The position numbers and the translations under genes were made by a program. A stretch of DNA of 64,000 bases. Origin: Salinisphaera sp049568105. GTDB lineage: Bacteria > Pseudomonadota > Gammaproteobacteria > Nevskiales > Salinisphaeraceae. This document shows positions 26,804 through 38,060 of this stretch, in pieces. The notes below the pieces were generated by a model. The model ran no database searches and was not told where the DNA came from. It saw nothing but the letters and a program-made list of their open reading frames with translations. Within the stretch, counting starts at the first letter, position 1. Each line of letters starts with the position of its first letter. Where the stretch lies: contig NZ_CP145335.1 in NCBI RefSeq assembly GCF_049568105.1, forward strand, positions 1,984,001 to 2,048,000, read 5' to 3'.

Positions 26804-28201
26804 TCAGCGCAGCCGATGTAGCCGCAGCGGTAGCGTATGCGGTGCCATCGTAAAGGAAAAGGACTCTTCGATGCCTTGAGCGTCGTCTGCGAACTCGAAT
26901 GTGAAGTTCCGCGCCAGCATAGATAACACCATTCGAATTTCCAGTATCGCCAGATGCCGGCCAGGGCAGACCCGAGGCCCGGCGCCGAACTGCATGAACG
27001 CTCGCCCATTGTGTGTACGCATGCGGTGATGGCGCTCGGCAGTCCAACGGTAGGGGTCGAAATCATCGGCGTCGCCGAAGTGGTTTTCGTCCTTCATCGA
27101 GGCGCGTAACGCAAGGAAGACAGGCGTTCCGGCCGGCAGGTGGGTATCGCCCAACGTCACATCCTCGTTGGCTTCCAAAAACACCAGGGGCACCGTCGGT
27201 TTGAAACGCATCGCTTCGAAAGCCGTGCTTTCGAAAAGTGATAAGCCTTCGGTGGTCTTATAGTCCGGAGCAATGTTCGCCTCGCCCAGCGTGTGGGCTG
27301 CCGCGTTTTGCATATGTTGGCGTAGTTCCGGCCGTTCGGCCATGCAATACATCGCCCAGGCCAGTGTATGGGCGGTCGTGTCTTCCCCGGCAATGAGAAG
27401 CGTCACCACATTGGCATAGACGATATCGTCGCTGATTCCCGAGCCCGGTTCCTCGGCTGCCATCAGCATGGCCTGCAACAGATTGGTAGGCGGGCCGTCA
27501 GGGCGAGCGACTAGCTCGTCTTTGGCCTCGTCGATCATGCGATGGACGAATTCCTCCACGGCTGCGATCGAGCGTTCGAGCTGACGGTCTTGCGGCAGCT
27601 TGATATAGCGCCAATAGGCGAACGGCAGGTTTGCGCGGAGCGTGACCATCGGAAAAATCACGCTCAGATGTTTTTGTATCGGATCGCCGGTCTGTTCGAG
27701 GGTATTGATGTCCTGGCCGAACGACAGCGTCGAAATAACATCCACGGTGAATCGGGTCAGATCCTGGACCACATCGGTCGTCTGTCCATTCCGGGCGACC
27801 TCATCCCAGCGCCGAAACAAGCGCTCGGTAATCGTGTGAAGTGTCGGAAAGAAAGGGGGTAAGCCTTTTCGGGCCAGGGCACGGGTGACCATCTCACGCT
27901 GCGGCCACCAGCGCTGGCCTTCGGCCGAAAACACCCCGTTGAATCCCATTTCGTCGATGACCGCCGTCATGCTGCTGAGCTTGCGGAAGGATTCCGGCCG
28001 CTCGCGCAGGGCGTGCTGGGCTAAATGAGGATCCGACGTGACGAATACACGTCGCGAGCCCAGCTCGAAGGTAAATTCCGAGCCCAGCTGGGCCTCCCAA
28101 GTTTCGATTATCCGGTGCAGCCGCTGCACGCTGAGCTGATGGATATTGCCTAAAAAAGGCAGGCCGCCAGGCGAGGGTAGATCCCGAAGCGATTTTGTCA
28201 T
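26804..28201 (-). CDS. Cytochrome P450
   Basis: The 465-residue haem monooxygenase has the full P450 signature set: the oxygen-activation helix AGEDTTAHTLAW, the ExxR motif in FEAMRFKP, and the haem-binding loop FGAGPRVCPGR with thiolate ligand C412. There is no membrane anchor; the start MTKSLRDLPSPGGLPFLGNIHQL is the proline-rich hinge found in soluble forms. The sequence style is of the CYP102/fatty-acid-hydroxylase-like group, but the substrate cannot be set from this. The gene sits inside the alpha-hydroxyketone signalling set, convergent with lqsR and divergent from the synthase. It may therefore modify or degrade the signal or a product controlled by it. No ferredoxin or reductase gene is adjacent. 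Confidence 0.92.
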   Translation of the reverse strand: MTKSLRDLPSPGGLPFLGNIHQLSVQRLHRIIETWEAQLGSEFTFELGSRRVFVTSDPHLAQHALRERPESFRKLSSMTAVIDEMGFNGVFSAEGQRWWPQREMVTRALARKGLPPFFPTLHTITERLFRRWDEVARNGQTTDVVQDLTRFTVDVISTLSFGQDINTLEQTGDPIQKHLSVIFPMVTLRANLPFAYWRYIKLPQDRQLERSIAAVEEFVHRMIDEAKDELVARPDGPPTNLLQAMLMAAEEPGSGISDDIVYANVVTLLIAGEDTTAHTLAWAMYCMAERPELRQHMQNAAAHTLGEANIAPDYKTTEGLSLFESTAFEAMRFKPTVPLVFLEANEDVTLGDTHLPAGTPVFLALRASMKDENHFGDADDFDPYRWTAERHHRMRTHNGRAFMQFGAGPRVCPGRHLAILEIRMVLSMLARNFTFEFADDAQGIEESFSFTMAPHTLPLRLHRLR

Positions 28202-28371
28202 CTTCGTTTCAAGCTTGAATCATTTTGGATTGCCGAAGGAGCGATATCTCGCGCTTCGCGTGACCGGTCCTAGCGCCCGTTGGAGGTGTTTCGATATCGG
28301 TTATCGCCTGTTTTGTCCTTTCGGACAGCTTAACACCCTTGTCTGACGACGCCACCGGGCCGACGTGTCGC

Positions 28372-28385
28372 CGTATAGCTATACG
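28372..28385. promoter_or_regulatory. 14-base perfect palindrome between P450 and lqsA-like genes
   Basis: CGTATAGCTATACG is a perfect palindrome about 170 bases upstream of the P450 start and 250 bases upstream of the synthase start. Its position suits an operator shared by two divergent genes. The regulator is unknown. Confidence 0.45.
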
Positions 28386-28498
28386 CCGTTATCCCAAAAG
28401 CCGCGCCCGGCCGACCAGTCTGGGCACTAACCACTATTTGTAGGCACTCAAAAACACTTAATACACGTTACCGGTGTCGCCGCTAATAAAACTATAAA

Positions 28499-28515
28499 TT
28501 TTCAAAATTTGAAAA
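28499..28515. promoter_or_regulatory. AT-rich 17-base palindrome upstream of the lqsA-like gene
   Basis: TTTTCAAA and TTTGAAAA are eight-base perfect arms around a single A. It lies in the AT-rich part of the promoter region, 120 bases before the chosen start, and could be an operator or part of an UP-type element. Confidence 0.4.
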
Positions 28516-28634
28516 GACTGCTGATTTTATAAAAAATTGTATTCGCGACATGGCTCGGATACCTGTCATGTCTTTTGCAAGATTGTTTGAGAGACTTTTC
28601 GTCTCGTCGCTATTTTATCAAAATAGGTAGAAAA

Positions 28635-29894
28635 ATGAGCTATTTAGAGTCTAGTGCCCAGAAAAATTCAGATTCGATGAACGCTGTCGAGCCGCGTCTT
28701 CTGAGTGCGCGGGTCGATGATTACTACGAAAAACGAGGCGAAACCTGGCAGGAGGGGAGTCATATCATGCGCGGCAGCAAGCCCGGACCGGGGGCGGTTA
28801 TGATGGTCAGCAATGACTACCTCAACCTGGCCAATCATCCGCTGATCCGCCAAGCTCAGATCGATACCCTGAGCGCATCGGATAATACGATGGTGATGTC
28901 GGCGGTCTATCTGCATGGTGATAGCCCGCAGGATGACTTCGAGCAGCGCATGGCGGATTGGATGGCGATGGAGTCCTCGCTGATCTGCCAGTCGGGGTAT
29001 GCCGCCAACGTGGGCTTGATCCAGGCTATCGCTACTGAAGACACCCCGGTCTATATCGACATGATGGCGCATGCCTCGCTTTGGCAGGGAATACAGGCGG
29101 CAGGCCTGGCGGCCAAGCCGTTCCGGCATAACAGCGCCTCGCATCTGGCATCGCTGATCAAGCGGAATGGCCCCGGTATTGTCGTGATCGACTCGGTGTA
29201 CAGCACGAACGGTAGTGTGGCCCCAGTGGCTGAGATCGTCGACATAGCAGACAAGGCCGGCTGCGTGATGATCGTCGACGAATCCCATTCTCTGGGGACC
29301 CACGGTTGGCAGGGCAGCGGCATCGTGGCCGGCCTGGGCCTGCAGAACAAAGTGCATTTCGTGACCGCCAGCTTGGCCAAGGCCTTTGCCGGGCGTGCCG
29401 GCCTGATTGCCTGCAGCCATCGCCTGCGCGAGTTCATCAAGTATCACTCGTTCCCTGCCATCTTCAGTTCGGCTTTGTTGCCGCCGGATATTGCTGCGTT
29501 GGATCAGACGCTCGAGCTGATCAAGCAGGCGGACGCGCAGCGTCGCCGGCTATTCGAGAATACCGAGTATCTGAGGCAGAACCTCGACAAGCTGGGCTAC
29601 AACGTCAGCATAAGTCAGGCCCAGATCATCGCCCTCGAGGCCGGCCCTGAAGATCGCACTATCGTGCTGCGCGACGCCCTGGAAGCACACGGGGTATTCG
29701 GCTCGGTATTTTGTGCACCGGCTACGGCCGCGAATCGTTCACTGATTCGTTTGTCGCTGAATTCGTCGCTGACCCGTCAGGAGCTCGATCATGTCATCAA
29801 GGTTTGCCGAGACATCCGCGACGAAGTCGACCTGGCGAACTGGCCGTCCACGCGTCGCGCCCAGCGCGGTGTTGCTGAAAAAGTGGCGGCCTGA
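28635..29894 (+). CDS. lqsA: Alpha-hydroxyketone autoinducer synthase (CqsA/LqsA family)
   Basis: The 419-residue enzyme is a PLP-dependent alpha-oxoamine synthase relative that condenses an acyl-CoA with an amino acid or its derivative to make CAI-1/LAI-1-type alpha-hydroxyketones. The PLP lysine is K249 in TASLAKAFAGRAG. Stretches shared with Vibrio CqsA as I recall it include SNDYLNLANHPLI, GPGIVVIDSVYST, VDESHSLGTHG, FPAIFSSALLP, GVFGSVFCAPAT and IRLSLNSS. Amino-ketone synthases such as KBL or BioF lack several of these. ATG 28635 has AGGT seven bases upstream; ATG 28677 would give 405 residues, closer to the CqsA length. The sensor kinase and response regulator encoded nearby complete the signalling circuit. 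Confidence 0.9.
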   Translation: MSYLESSAQKNSDSMNAVEPRLLSARVDDYYEKRGETWQEGSHIMRGSKPGPGAVMMVSNDYLNLANHPLIRQAQIDTLSASDNTMVMSAVYLHGDSPQDDFEQRMADWMAMESSLICQSGYAANVGLIQAIATEDTPVYIDMMAHASLWQGIQAAGLAAKPFRHNSASHLASLIKRNGPGIVVIDSVYSTNGSVAPVAEIVDIADKAGCVMIVDESHSLGTHGWQGSGIVAGLGLQNKVHFVTASLAKAFAGRAGLIACSHRLREFIKYHSFPAIFSSALLPPDIAALDQTLELIKQADAQRRRLFENTEYLRQNLDKLGYNVSISQAQIIALEAGPEDRTIVLRDALEAHGVFGSVFCAPATAANRSLIRLSLNSSLTRQELDHVIKVCRDIRDEVDLANWPSTRRAQRGVAEKVAA

Positions 29895-30616
29895 GCCGTC
29901 TTCGACGATGGGTTTTAAGGGGTATGGCGGTTTTGCCGATCGCCCGGAGTTGGTTGTTGGAATTGTCCAAAGGATTTGACGCATGTCATGCGTCGTGCTC
30001 GGCGGGGGTGAGCTTTTATGAATTGACCAGGGATATGCCAGCCCAGTCGGGGCTGTGGGGTTTGAGTTGTCGGCCCGGTTGGGCCGTCGCTCGACTCGGC
30101 CTTGCTCTTGCGGCCGATGTCTGCCTCCGCTGTTTGCCTAGCGGAGGCAGGCCTTTATAGCCAAGCGGTATAGCTTGGCATAGCAAATGATGGATCTCGA
30201 CGGATACGCCTAGCGCGCCCAGGCCGTTGGTGACGGATTTTTTTTATAGCCTGTTGGGCGCATTCATGTTCAGCGCCGTCGATCGCATGGCCGCCTGCGG
30301 TTCGCAGTGTCGACCATCGCCAGTGTTGACCGGGCGGGATAGCGCTAAGCTGCCGAGGCTCGGCTGTGTGAACGGTATCGCGGGTGTGTCGACCACAGGT
30401 ATTCGGTGCCAGCGATGTATGCGATATCAAGGCTCGTATCGCAACCGCGTGTTCTCGCGCTGAGTGGCGATGGCGCCAGTCGCATCGCAACGGTCCAAGG
30501 TGAGTCTTGGGCGACGGAAAGAGCGCGCGTGCGCTTTTGTTTCGAAGGCAGGCAGGCCCATCTAGGGCGCCGAGGCCGCGCTCGCCTGGGCATGGTCGGA
30601 GCCTTCGATCGGATAC
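29895..30616. other. Intergenic region downstream of the lqsA-like gene
   Basis: About 720 bases lie between the synthase gene and the acnA terminator. Open frames here (such as 30155-30739 on - and 30406-30654 on +) are rich in Arg, Pro and Ser and have no family resemblance. One strong hairpin occurs at 30121-30150. I see no tRNA or insertion sequence. Confidence 0.5.
30121..30150 (+). terminator. Strong hairpin, possible terminator of the lqsA-like transcript
   Basis: CTGCCTCCGCT (30121-30131) and AGCGGAGGCAG (30140-30150) form a perfect eleven-base GC-rich stem with an eight-base loop. Only a weak CCTTTAT follows, so it may be a terminator or a 3'-stabilising structure. It lies 230 bases after the synthase stop codon. 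Confidence 0.5.
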
Positions 30617-30645
30617 AAAAAAGCCCCGCCGGAGCGGGGCTTTTT
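30617..30645 (-). terminator. Intrinsic terminator downstream of acnA
   Basis: AGCCCCGC and GCGGGGCT form a stem with a four-base loop, flanked by A and T runs on both sides, so it can work in either direction. It begins 28 bases after the acnA stop codon. Confidence 0.9.
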
Positions 30646-30672
30646 CAGCTTTAGCAAGCAGGCTGGGCTGCT

Positions 30673-33411
<2,739 letters not shown>

Positions 33412-33551
33412 GGACCTCGTCTCCTGGCCTTGTGGGTCTTGTGTGGCGTAGTGCTCGCCACAGCGTTAAACCATGAAAGTATAGCGTGTTCCAGCCTTAG
33501 GCTGCATGAGGCTGATGTATGCAAAAAGGCGGATTGCGGATTACGCGCTGC

Positions 33552-34148
33552 TCAGCTGACTGCAGCGAGCAGCGCCTTGCGGCGGAAGAACAGCGACATG
33601 AAGCCGCCGCCACACTGGCGCCACATCACGCCGCAGCGAATCGCTGCCAGCAGCTGAGTGCGGATACGGCGCTGAATGAGCTCATTTTTGAGATAGGTCG
33701 GTTCGCCCTGGAGCATGATCTGCGGCTTCATCGGGCTGATGGTCTCGCGATAGGCTGCATTGAAGATATCCGCGGCATCGTCTGGGTCGGCCAGCCGGGC
33801 GCGATCGATCGCGCCGCGCAGCCGGCCGAGCGCCTGCTCGTCGCCCAGCAGCTTGCCCGACAGCTTGAGAACCTGGCCGATATAGCGTGCGACCGCCGCG
33901 CCTTTCGCATCGGGGCGCTGGCCGGACAGCTGTACCCGCACATAGCGCAAACCATCGACGATGGCGGCCTCGCTACCATAAACATCCATGGCGGAGTCCG
34001 GGTCGGTACAGAAGATCGCGTGCGTGGCGCGCTCAAAGCGAACCGGCAGGTCGCGACCATCGGTGGCCAGCTCGTGTGCATACAGCGTGAATTGTGCCAC
34101 CCCAGCGAGCGCTAGAGCCTGGTTATAGGTCGAAGACGTATCGGTCAT
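33552..34148 (-). CDS. hflD: High frequency lysogenization protein HflD homologue
   Basis: This 198-residue, mostly helical protein matches the HflD (YcfC) family, with typical stretches LALAGVAQFTLYAHELA, VRVQLSGQRPDAKGAAVARYIGQVLKLSGKL and ISPMKPQIMLQGEP. In E. coli HflD is a membrane-associated protein that binds lambda CII; its housekeeping role is not settled. The assignment is supported by position, because hflD directly follows mnmA in many gammaproteobacteria. Its ATG overlaps the mnmA stop by four bases. The last 40 residues, which are cysteine- and arginine-rich, diverge from the family. Confidence 0.9.
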   Translation of the reverse strand: MTDTSSTYNQALALAGVAQFTLYAHELATDGRDLPVRFERATHAIFCTDPDSAMDVYGSEAAIVDGLRYVRVQLSGQRPDAKGAAVARYIGQVLKLSGKLLGDEQALGRLRGAIDRARLADPDDAADIFNAAYRETISPMKPQIMLQGEPTYLKNELIQRRIRTQLLAAIRCGVMWRQCGGGFMSLFFRRKALLAAVS

Positions 34149-35299
34149 GCGGAAACTGAGGTCGAAAAATCGGCCGGGACGGCATCGTGGCCACCGGAGG
34201 TCTGGATTTCAGCGCTGCCCAGGCAGTGGTCGTCATCGTAAAACACAACATACTGGCCCGGGGCGATCGCGCGCGGTGGTTGATCGAAACACACATGCAC
34301 GCTGTCGTCGTGCGGGATTACTGTGCAGGGCAGTGCCGCCTGACGATAACGGACCTGGGCCGTGCAGCGTAGCGCCGTGGTGGGGGCTTCGGTCAGCCAA
34401 TGGGGCTGTCTGGCGATCAGCTCGGTCTGTTCGAGCGCCGGGTGATGGGCGTCCTGGCTCACCCAGAGCGTATCGGAGCCGAGATCCTTGTCGACGACAT
34501 ACCAAGGTCCTTGTTCGGCCCCGGCCACGCCGCCGAGCCCAAGGCCACGTCGCTGGCCGATGGTGTAATAGACCAGCCCCGAGTGCTCGGCAATCGCCTG
34601 CTGATCCAAGGGCCCGCCGGAAACCCGTACGGGCCCGGCTCGTCCTGAAAGATATTGCCGCAGAAAGCCTTCGAAGTCGCGCTCGCCGATGAAGCACACG
34701 CCAGTGCTGTCTGGCTTGTCATGGACCGGCAGAGCCGCGCGCTTGGCCTTCGCTCGTACGTCAGTCTTGGCCATTGCGCCTAGCGGAAACAGGGTGCGCT
34801 CGAGAGCGGCCCGAGGTACGGCGGAGAGAAAATACGATTGATCCTTGTTCGGATCGACCCCGCGCAGCAGTCGCGTATAACCGTCGGCATGGTCGAGGCG
34901 GGCATAGTGGCCGGTTGCGATCAGATCGGCGCCCAGGCGATCGGCGTGATGCATGAAAGCATCGAACTTGATCTCGCGGTTGCACAATATGTCTGGATTC
35001 GGCGTGCGGCCGGCCGCGTAGCTATCCAGAAAATAGCGAAACACCCGGGCCTTGTATTCGCGCGAGAAATCGGCGCGATGCAGCGGGATATCCAGAGCCT
35101 CGCAGACCGTGGCGGCATCGTCGAAGTCGTCTGCGGCCTGGCAGCGGCCAGCCTCGTCCTCGCTCCAGTTGAACATGAACAAGGCTTCGACCTGATAGCC
35201 CGCCTCGACCAGTTCGAGAGCCGCCACGGAGGAGTCTACACCGCCGGACACGCCGACGATCACGCGGGTGTCGGCCGGATTGCGTTCCACCGCTCTCAT
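34145..35299 (-). CDS. mnmA: tRNA-specific 2-thiouridylase MnmA
   Basis: The 384-residue enzyme thiolates U34 in the wobble position of Lys, Glu and Gln tRNAs using sulfur relayed from TusE. The PP-loop ATP site is GVSGGVDSSVAA near residue 20. The conserved cysteine pair lies in LCNREIKFDAF and DSTGVCFIGERDF, and DPNKDQSYFLSAV is the tRNA-recognition stretch. Length and motif order match the family. It is the middle gene of nudJ-mnmA-hflD, overlapping both neighbours by four bases, so the three are co-translated. Confidence 0.96.
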   Translation of the reverse strand: MRAVERNPADTRVIVGVSGGVDSSVAALELVEAGYQVEALFMFNWSEDEAGRCQAADDFDDAATVCEALDIPLHRADFSREYKARVFRYFLDSYAAGRTPNPDILCNREIKFDAFMHHADRLGADLIATGHYARLDHADGYTRLLRGVDPNKDQSYFLSAVPRAALERTLFPLGAMAKTDVRAKAKRAALPVHDKPDSTGVCFIGERDFEGFLRQYLSGRAGPVRVSGGPLDQQAIAEHSGLVYYTIGQRRGLGLGGVAGAEQGPWYVVDKDLGSDTLWVSQDAHHPALEQTELIARQPHWLTEAPTTALRCTAQVRYRQAALPCTVIPHDDSVHVCFDQPPRAIAPGQYVVFYDDDHCLGSAEIQTSGGHDAVPADFSTSVSA

Positions 35300-35742
35300 C
35301 GTGCCTGCCCCATATGTCGAACGCGCTCGAGGGGCATGCTGTCGAAACGCTCGTAATCGTCAATCGACTGTAGCACCAGCGCGCTGCGCAGATCCGAGCG
35401 CAGGGCGAGGTCGTCGCGACTGAGCCAGTGGGTGGTGAGTATGCCTTCGTCGAGCGGCTGGTCCGGCGCGTGATCGTCCACATCGCCAGCCAGGGCGACT
35501 CGCAGCGTCGTACGACCATCGTCGTGCGGCCAGTAATACATTCCAATAAAGCCTGTGGGGTTGAAACGCCAGGCGCTTTCCTCGCGGGTTTCGCGAACGG
35601 CCGCGTCGAGAATGGTTTCGCCAGGCTCGACATGGCCGGCGGGCTGGTTGATGACGCGTCGACCGTGAGCGATCTCCTCGATGACGAGATAACGCGAATC
35701 GCGTTTGATGATTGCTGCAACGGTCAATTCGGCATGGACCAT
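35296..35742 (-). CDS. nudJ: NUDIX hydrolase NudJ-like phosphatase
   Basis: The 148-residue protein carries a Nudix box, GHVEPGETILDAAVRETREES, in the middle of the fold. In E. coli NudJ hydrolyses thiamin pyrophosphate precursors and some nucleotide di- and triphosphates. I chose ATG 35742 (MVHAELTVAAII) because GGAGG lies eight bases upstream; 35775 is a poorer alternative. The gene order nudJ-mnmA-hflD is conserved in gammaproteobacteria and supports the name. It is divergent from fabD with about 130 bases between starts. Confidence 0.88.
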   Translation of the reverse strand: MVHAELTVAAIIKRDSRYLVIEEIAHGRRVINQPAGHVEPGETILDAAVRETREESAWRFNPTGFIGMYYWPHDDGRTTLRVALAGDVDDHAPDQPLDEGILTTHWLSRDDLALRSDLRSALVLQSIDDYERFDSMPLERVRHMGQAR

Positions 35743-35870
35743 GATGACGGCCTCCGCCGGCAAGAATCGAAGCACATAATTCTAGCAAAGCCGATTTTCG
35801 CGTGGCCAAGCAGGCTGGCCCCGGGTATCATGCAGTCATTCGTTTCCAAGGCTTGATCCAGAAAGGCTGT

Positions 35871-36830
35871 ATGTCGCGATTTGCCATGCTTTTCCCCGGA
35901 CAGGGGGCACAATCGGTCGGAATGCTGACCGAACTCGGGCAGCAGCATCCCGCGATCGATCAAACGCTGGATGAGGCGAGCCAGGTCCTCGGCTACGACA
36001 TGGCTGAACTGGTGCATCGCGGGCCAGCTGAAACGCTCGATCAAACCGAGTATACGCAGCCTGCACTCGTGGCTTCGAGCGTGGCTGTATGGCGGGCCTG
36101 GGAGGCGGCCGGTGGCACGCGGCCGAGCTTTGTGGCCGGGCATAGCCTCGGTGAATACAGTGCCTTAGTGGTGGCGGGCAGCATGGATTTTGCCGATGCG
36201 CTGCGTCTGACGCGTCTGCGAGGTCAGGCCATGCAAGATGCGGTTGCCGGCGGCGAAGGCGCCATGGCGGCCGTGATCGGACTGTCGGACGACGACGTTC
36301 GAGCGGCCTGTGAAGAGGCGCGAGCCGCTCTGTCGAGCCAGGGGCTTAGCGTGTCGGCTGCGAATTTCAATGCGCCCAAGCAGGTGGTGATCGCAGGCCA
36401 CGCTGAAGCAGTCGAAAAAGCTTCGACTCTGGCCAAGGACAAAGGCGCGAAAATGGTCAAACCGCTGGCAGTGAGCGTGCCATCGCATTGCGAGCTCATG
36501 CGTCCGGCAGCCGATCGTTTAGCCTCTCATCTACAGGATATTCCGCTGCGCGAGCCGGCCATTCAGGTGTATCACAATATCGATGCCCGTCCGCGAGACG
36601 ACGTTGAAGGTATTCGTCGAGCGCTGGTAGGGCAGTTGGCGCAATCGGTCCAGTGGGCCGAAACCATTCGGACGCTGGTGGCCAAGCATTGCAACGTTTT
36701 CGTCGAATGCGGGCCAGGTAAAGTGCTTTCGGGGCTGAACAAGCGGATCGACAAGTCGATCCAGAGCCTGCCCTTGGCCGACGGTTTGGATGCCGCGTTG
36801 CAGGCCAGCGCCGAAAACGACGCATCCTGA
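35871..36830 (+). CDS. fabD: Malonyl-CoA:ACP transacylase FabD
   Basis: The 319-residue enzyme transfers malonyl from CoA to acyl carrier protein, the entry step of fatty-acid elongation. The acid motif FPGQGAQSVGM is at the N-terminus. The nucleophile elbow GHSLGEYSAL places the serine near residue 91, with the partner histidine in SVPSHCELM. ATG 35871 follows GAAAGG and gives the normal length. It is the first visible gene of the fab cluster. plsX and fabH, which often precede it, are absent here because nudJ is divergent directly upstream. Confidence 0.95.
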   Translation: MSRFAMLFPGQGAQSVGMLTELGQQHPAIDQTLDEASQVLGYDMAELVHRGPAETLDQTEYTQPALVASSVAVWRAWEAAGGTRPSFVAGHSLGEYSALVVAGSMDFADALRLTRLRGQAMQDAVAGGEGAMAAVIGLSDDDVRAACEEARAALSSQGLSVSAANFNAPKQVVIAGHAEAVEKASTLAKDKGAKMVKPLAVSVPSHCELMRPAADRLASHLQDIPLREPAIQVYHNIDARPRDDVEGIRRALVGQLAQSVQWAETIRTLVAKHCNVFVECGPGKVLSGLNKRIDKSIQSLPLADGLDAALQASAENDAS

Positions 36831-36870
36831 AACGTTTTCGACTGTTCACCACCCAACCGCAGGCAAGACC

Positions 36871-37620
36871 ATGACAGATCTTACCGGGCAAATCGCGCTC
36901 GTGACCGGGGCCAGTCGGGGTATCGGCGCCGCTATCGCTGAGCGTTTGGCTGATGATGGCGCCACCGTGATCGGTACGGCGACCAGCGAAAGCGGAGCGC
37001 AGAACATTGATCAGCGGCTCAAGGGCAAGACCCCTGCGGGTGCAGGCCGTGTTCTGGATGTGACCGACGCAGAGGCCGTAGAGACGCTGATCAAGACGAT
37101 CGGTAAGGAATTCGGCGCGCCGACGATCGTGGTCAATAACGCCGCCATCACGCGCGATACGCTCATGATGCGCATGAAGGACGATGACTGGCAGTCGGTG
37201 ATCGATGCCAATCTGTCCGGTGTGTTCCGCGTATCCAAGGCCGTGCTCAAGGGCATGATGAAGGCCCGTGGCGGTCGAATCGTCAACATCGGTTCGGTGG
37301 TCGGGCTGAGCGGTAACGCCGGCCAAGTGAACTACAGCGCCGCCAAGGCCGGTCTGCTGGGGCTGACGCGCTCCATGGCCCGCGAGGTCGGCTCGCGCTC
37401 GATCACGGTCAATGCCGTGGCTCCGGGGTTCATCGAGACCGACATGACCCGCGATCTGCCAGAGCAGACCCGCGAGACGATGCTAGAACAGATCCCGCTG
37501 GGCCGACTGGGTGCGGTAGACGATGTCGCCTCAGCGGTGGCATTTCTCGTGTCGCCTGCGGCCGGTTATATTACGGGCGAGACGCTGAGTATAAACGGCG
37601 GCCTTTATATGGGGGCGTGA
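36871..37620 (+). CDS. fabG: 3-oxoacyl-ACP reductase FabG
   Basis: The 249-residue short-chain dehydrogenase reduces 3-oxoacyl-ACP with NADPH. The nucleotide-binding motif TGASRGIG is near residue 13, the NNAA motif follows, and the catalytic Y155 and K159 lie in NYSAAKAG. The C-terminal GETLSINGGLYMG is typical of FabG. ATG 36871 gives the family length, and an earlier in-frame ATG at 36790 lies inside fabD. It lies 40 bases after fabD. Confidence 0.95.
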   Translation: MTDLTGQIALVTGASRGIGAAIAERLADDGATVIGTATSESGAQNIDQRLKGKTPAGAGRVLDVTDAEAVETLIKTIGKEFGAPTIVVNNAAITRDTLMMRMKDDDWQSVIDANLSGVFRVSKAVLKGMMKARGGRIVNIGSVVGLSGNAGQVNYSAAKAGLLGLTRSMAREVGSRSITVNAVAPGFIETDMTRDLPEQTRETMLEQIPLGRLGAVDDVASAVAFLVSPAAGYITGETLSINGGLYMGA

Positions 37621-37724
37621 TCGCCTGGCGAGACGGTTCCTTTTTCCCTAGAATGGCGCGCGGTTCGCGAGGGCGGATTCGCGTTTCATGAACGCGCAAA
37701 AAGCAAGCAAACAGGAGACAACCC

Positions 37725-37964
37725 ATGAGTAGCGTGGAAGAACGAGTACAGAAAATCATTGCCGAGCAGCTGTCGGTCAGTGAAGACCAGGTGACCTCGG
37801 AGGCCTCGTTCGTCGACGACTTGGGTGCCGACTCGCTGGATACGGTCGAGCTGGTCATGGCGCTTGAGGAAGAATTCGAAATCGATATTCCCGATGAGGA
37901 AGCCGAGAAGATCGTCAACGTCAAGGATGCGGTAGACTACATTAAGTCGCACGCCGAGGGCTGA
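37725..37964 (+). CDS. acpP: Acyl carrier protein AcpP
   Basis: This 79-residue acidic protein carries growing fatty acyl chains. The 4'-phosphopantetheine attachment site is S37 in DDLGADSLDTVELVM, and helices II and III (EEFEIDIPDEEAEKIVNV) are highly conserved. AGGAG lies seven bases before the ATG. A 104-base spacer to fabG and a stable hairpin after the stop suggest that acpP is expressed more strongly than its neighbours. Confidence 0.97.
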   Translation: MSSVEERVQKIIAEQLSVSEDQVTSEASFVDDLGADSLDTVELVMALEEEFEIDIPDEEAEKIVNVKDAVDYIKSHAEG

Positions 37965-37980
37965 TCCGCCCGCTAAAGCC

Positions 37981-38009
37981 GTCGGCCGGGCGCAAGATTG
38001 CCGGCCGAC
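37981..38009 (+). other. Stable hairpin between acpP and fabF
   Basis: GTCGGCCGG (37981-37989) and CCGGCCGAC (38001-38009) form a perfect nine-base GC stem with an eleven-base loop. There is no T run. It may protect the acpP messenger 3' end or attenuate readthrough into fabF. Confidence 0.55.
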
Positions 38010-38060
38010 CGTGTTAAGGCCGTCCGACAGAGGCGGCACCATCTGTTGGAGGGGGCGTCG

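Larger units (their letters stand above)
28202..28634. other. Divergent promoter region of the P450 and lqsA-like genes
   Basis: About 430 bases separate two divergent starts. The half next to the synthase gene (from about 28440) is clearly AT-rich against the GC-rich surroundings, as expected for a promoter. It holds two palindromes, annotated separately. A small open frame at 28146-28346 looks spurious. Confidence 0.6.
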
